From NCBI GenBank assembly GCA_947573605.1, contig CANPGM010000001.1, positions 62,001 through 126,000 on the forward strand: a stretch of 64,000 nt of DNA. Direction: 5' to 3'. Shown here in pieces: positions 63,968 through 64,000 of the stretch; within the stretch, counting starts at the first letter, position 1, and the number at the start of each line of letters is the position of its first letter. The position numbers and the translations under genes were made by a program. Origin of the DNA: an uncultured Roseburia sp. GTDB taxonomy: Bacteria > Bacillota > Clostridia > Lachnospirales > Lachnospiraceae. Under the pieces are notes generated by a model. The model saw nothing but the letters and a program-made list of their open reading frames with translations, was not told the origin of the DNA and made no database searches.

Positions 63968-64000
63968 ATGAATACCGTACTAATATTTGCAGGAGGAACC
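63968..64000 (+). CDS. IspD/TarI-like cytidylyltransferase, first codons only
   Basis: Only eleven codons, MNTVLIFAGGT, are inside the window, preceded by AGAGGAGGG. The start resembles IspD/TarI-family enzymes, which use CTP to activate a polyol phosphate. This is a tentative call from a very short stretch. Confidence 0.4.
   Translation, partial: MNTVLIFAGGT

Noticed and set aside
1..64000. CRISPR arrays, tRNA genes, insertion sequences
   Set aside because: I looked for regularly spaced repeats, tRNA-like cloverleaf ends and transposase frames in the gaps and found none that could be supported.

Overview
The window looks like part of a chromosome from a Gram-positive gut-type Clostridium relative, most likely Lachnospiraceae. 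This is an inference from the strong AGGAGG-type ribosome binding sites, frequent GTG/TTG starts, the lipoprotein and Cache-type histidine kinase pair, and the mix of families. No rRNA, tRNA, CRISPR array, IS transposase or phage gene was seen. Almost everything from 2.8 kb to the right edge lies on the plus strand, and genes often overlap by 4 to 30 bases. It reads as one very large surface-glycan (capsule, teichoic-like polymer or flagellin glycan) biosynthesis locus.

Layout. (1) 1-2512, minus strand: a histidine kinase cut by the left edge and a sugar-binding lipoprotein. (2) 2.8-11.35 kb: a DUF268 protein, an alpha-1,2-fucosyltransferase, an RgpF-like transferase, a Maf-like DUF115 protein, then a Kdo-type module (NeuA/KdsB-like cytidylyltransferase, KdsD, KdsA) interrupted by an AAA-ATPase/PD-(D/E)XK gene and closed by an intrinsic terminator. 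(3) 11.4-13.3 kb: a small minus-strand gene, a decayed glycerophosphotransferase-like pseudogene, and a hairpin-rich leader ending in a terminator. (4) 13.36-32.2 kb: a set of genes matching, family by family, the Campylobacter jejuni capsular O-methyl phosphoramidate (MeOPN) pathway: PEP-synthase-like glutamine kinase, two small methyltransferases, a class-I amidotransferase-like hydrolase, a nucleotidyltransferase and an APS-kinase-like kinase. Interleaved are three large sulfotransferase-fold proteins, a glycerophosphotransferase-like protein, a deacetylase, a formyltransferase and a CitC-like cytidylyltransferase. (5) 32.2-45.6 kb: carbamoyltransferase, twin SGNH proteins, UDP-glucuronate decarboxylase, sulfotransferase, glycosyltransferases, a methyltransferase and twin Maf-N-like proteins. 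(6) 45.6-64 kb: UDP-GlcNAc 2-epimerase and UDP-ManNAc dehydrogenase, many glycosyltransferases, a second PIG-L deacetylase, WbqC-like and NKWYS-like proteins, and at the right edge an epimerase and the first codons of an IspD/TarI-like cytidylyltransferase.

Two recurrent add-on modules tie the locus together. One is a roughly 200-residue N-terminal region, resembling a CBS-domain pair plus a second conserved block, carried by five intact proteins and one pseudogene with different catalytic ends. The other is a PglD-like Rossmann segment fused to, or standing beside, at least fifteen proteins of otherwise unrelated activity. The most interesting hypothesis is a Gram-positive phosphoramidate-decoration system. 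The PAPS-like donor (3'-phospho-CDP-amidate) made by the MeOPN enzymes would be used by the CBS-tagged sulfotransferase-fold proteins beside them. All functions are read from sequence by eye; no database search was possible.
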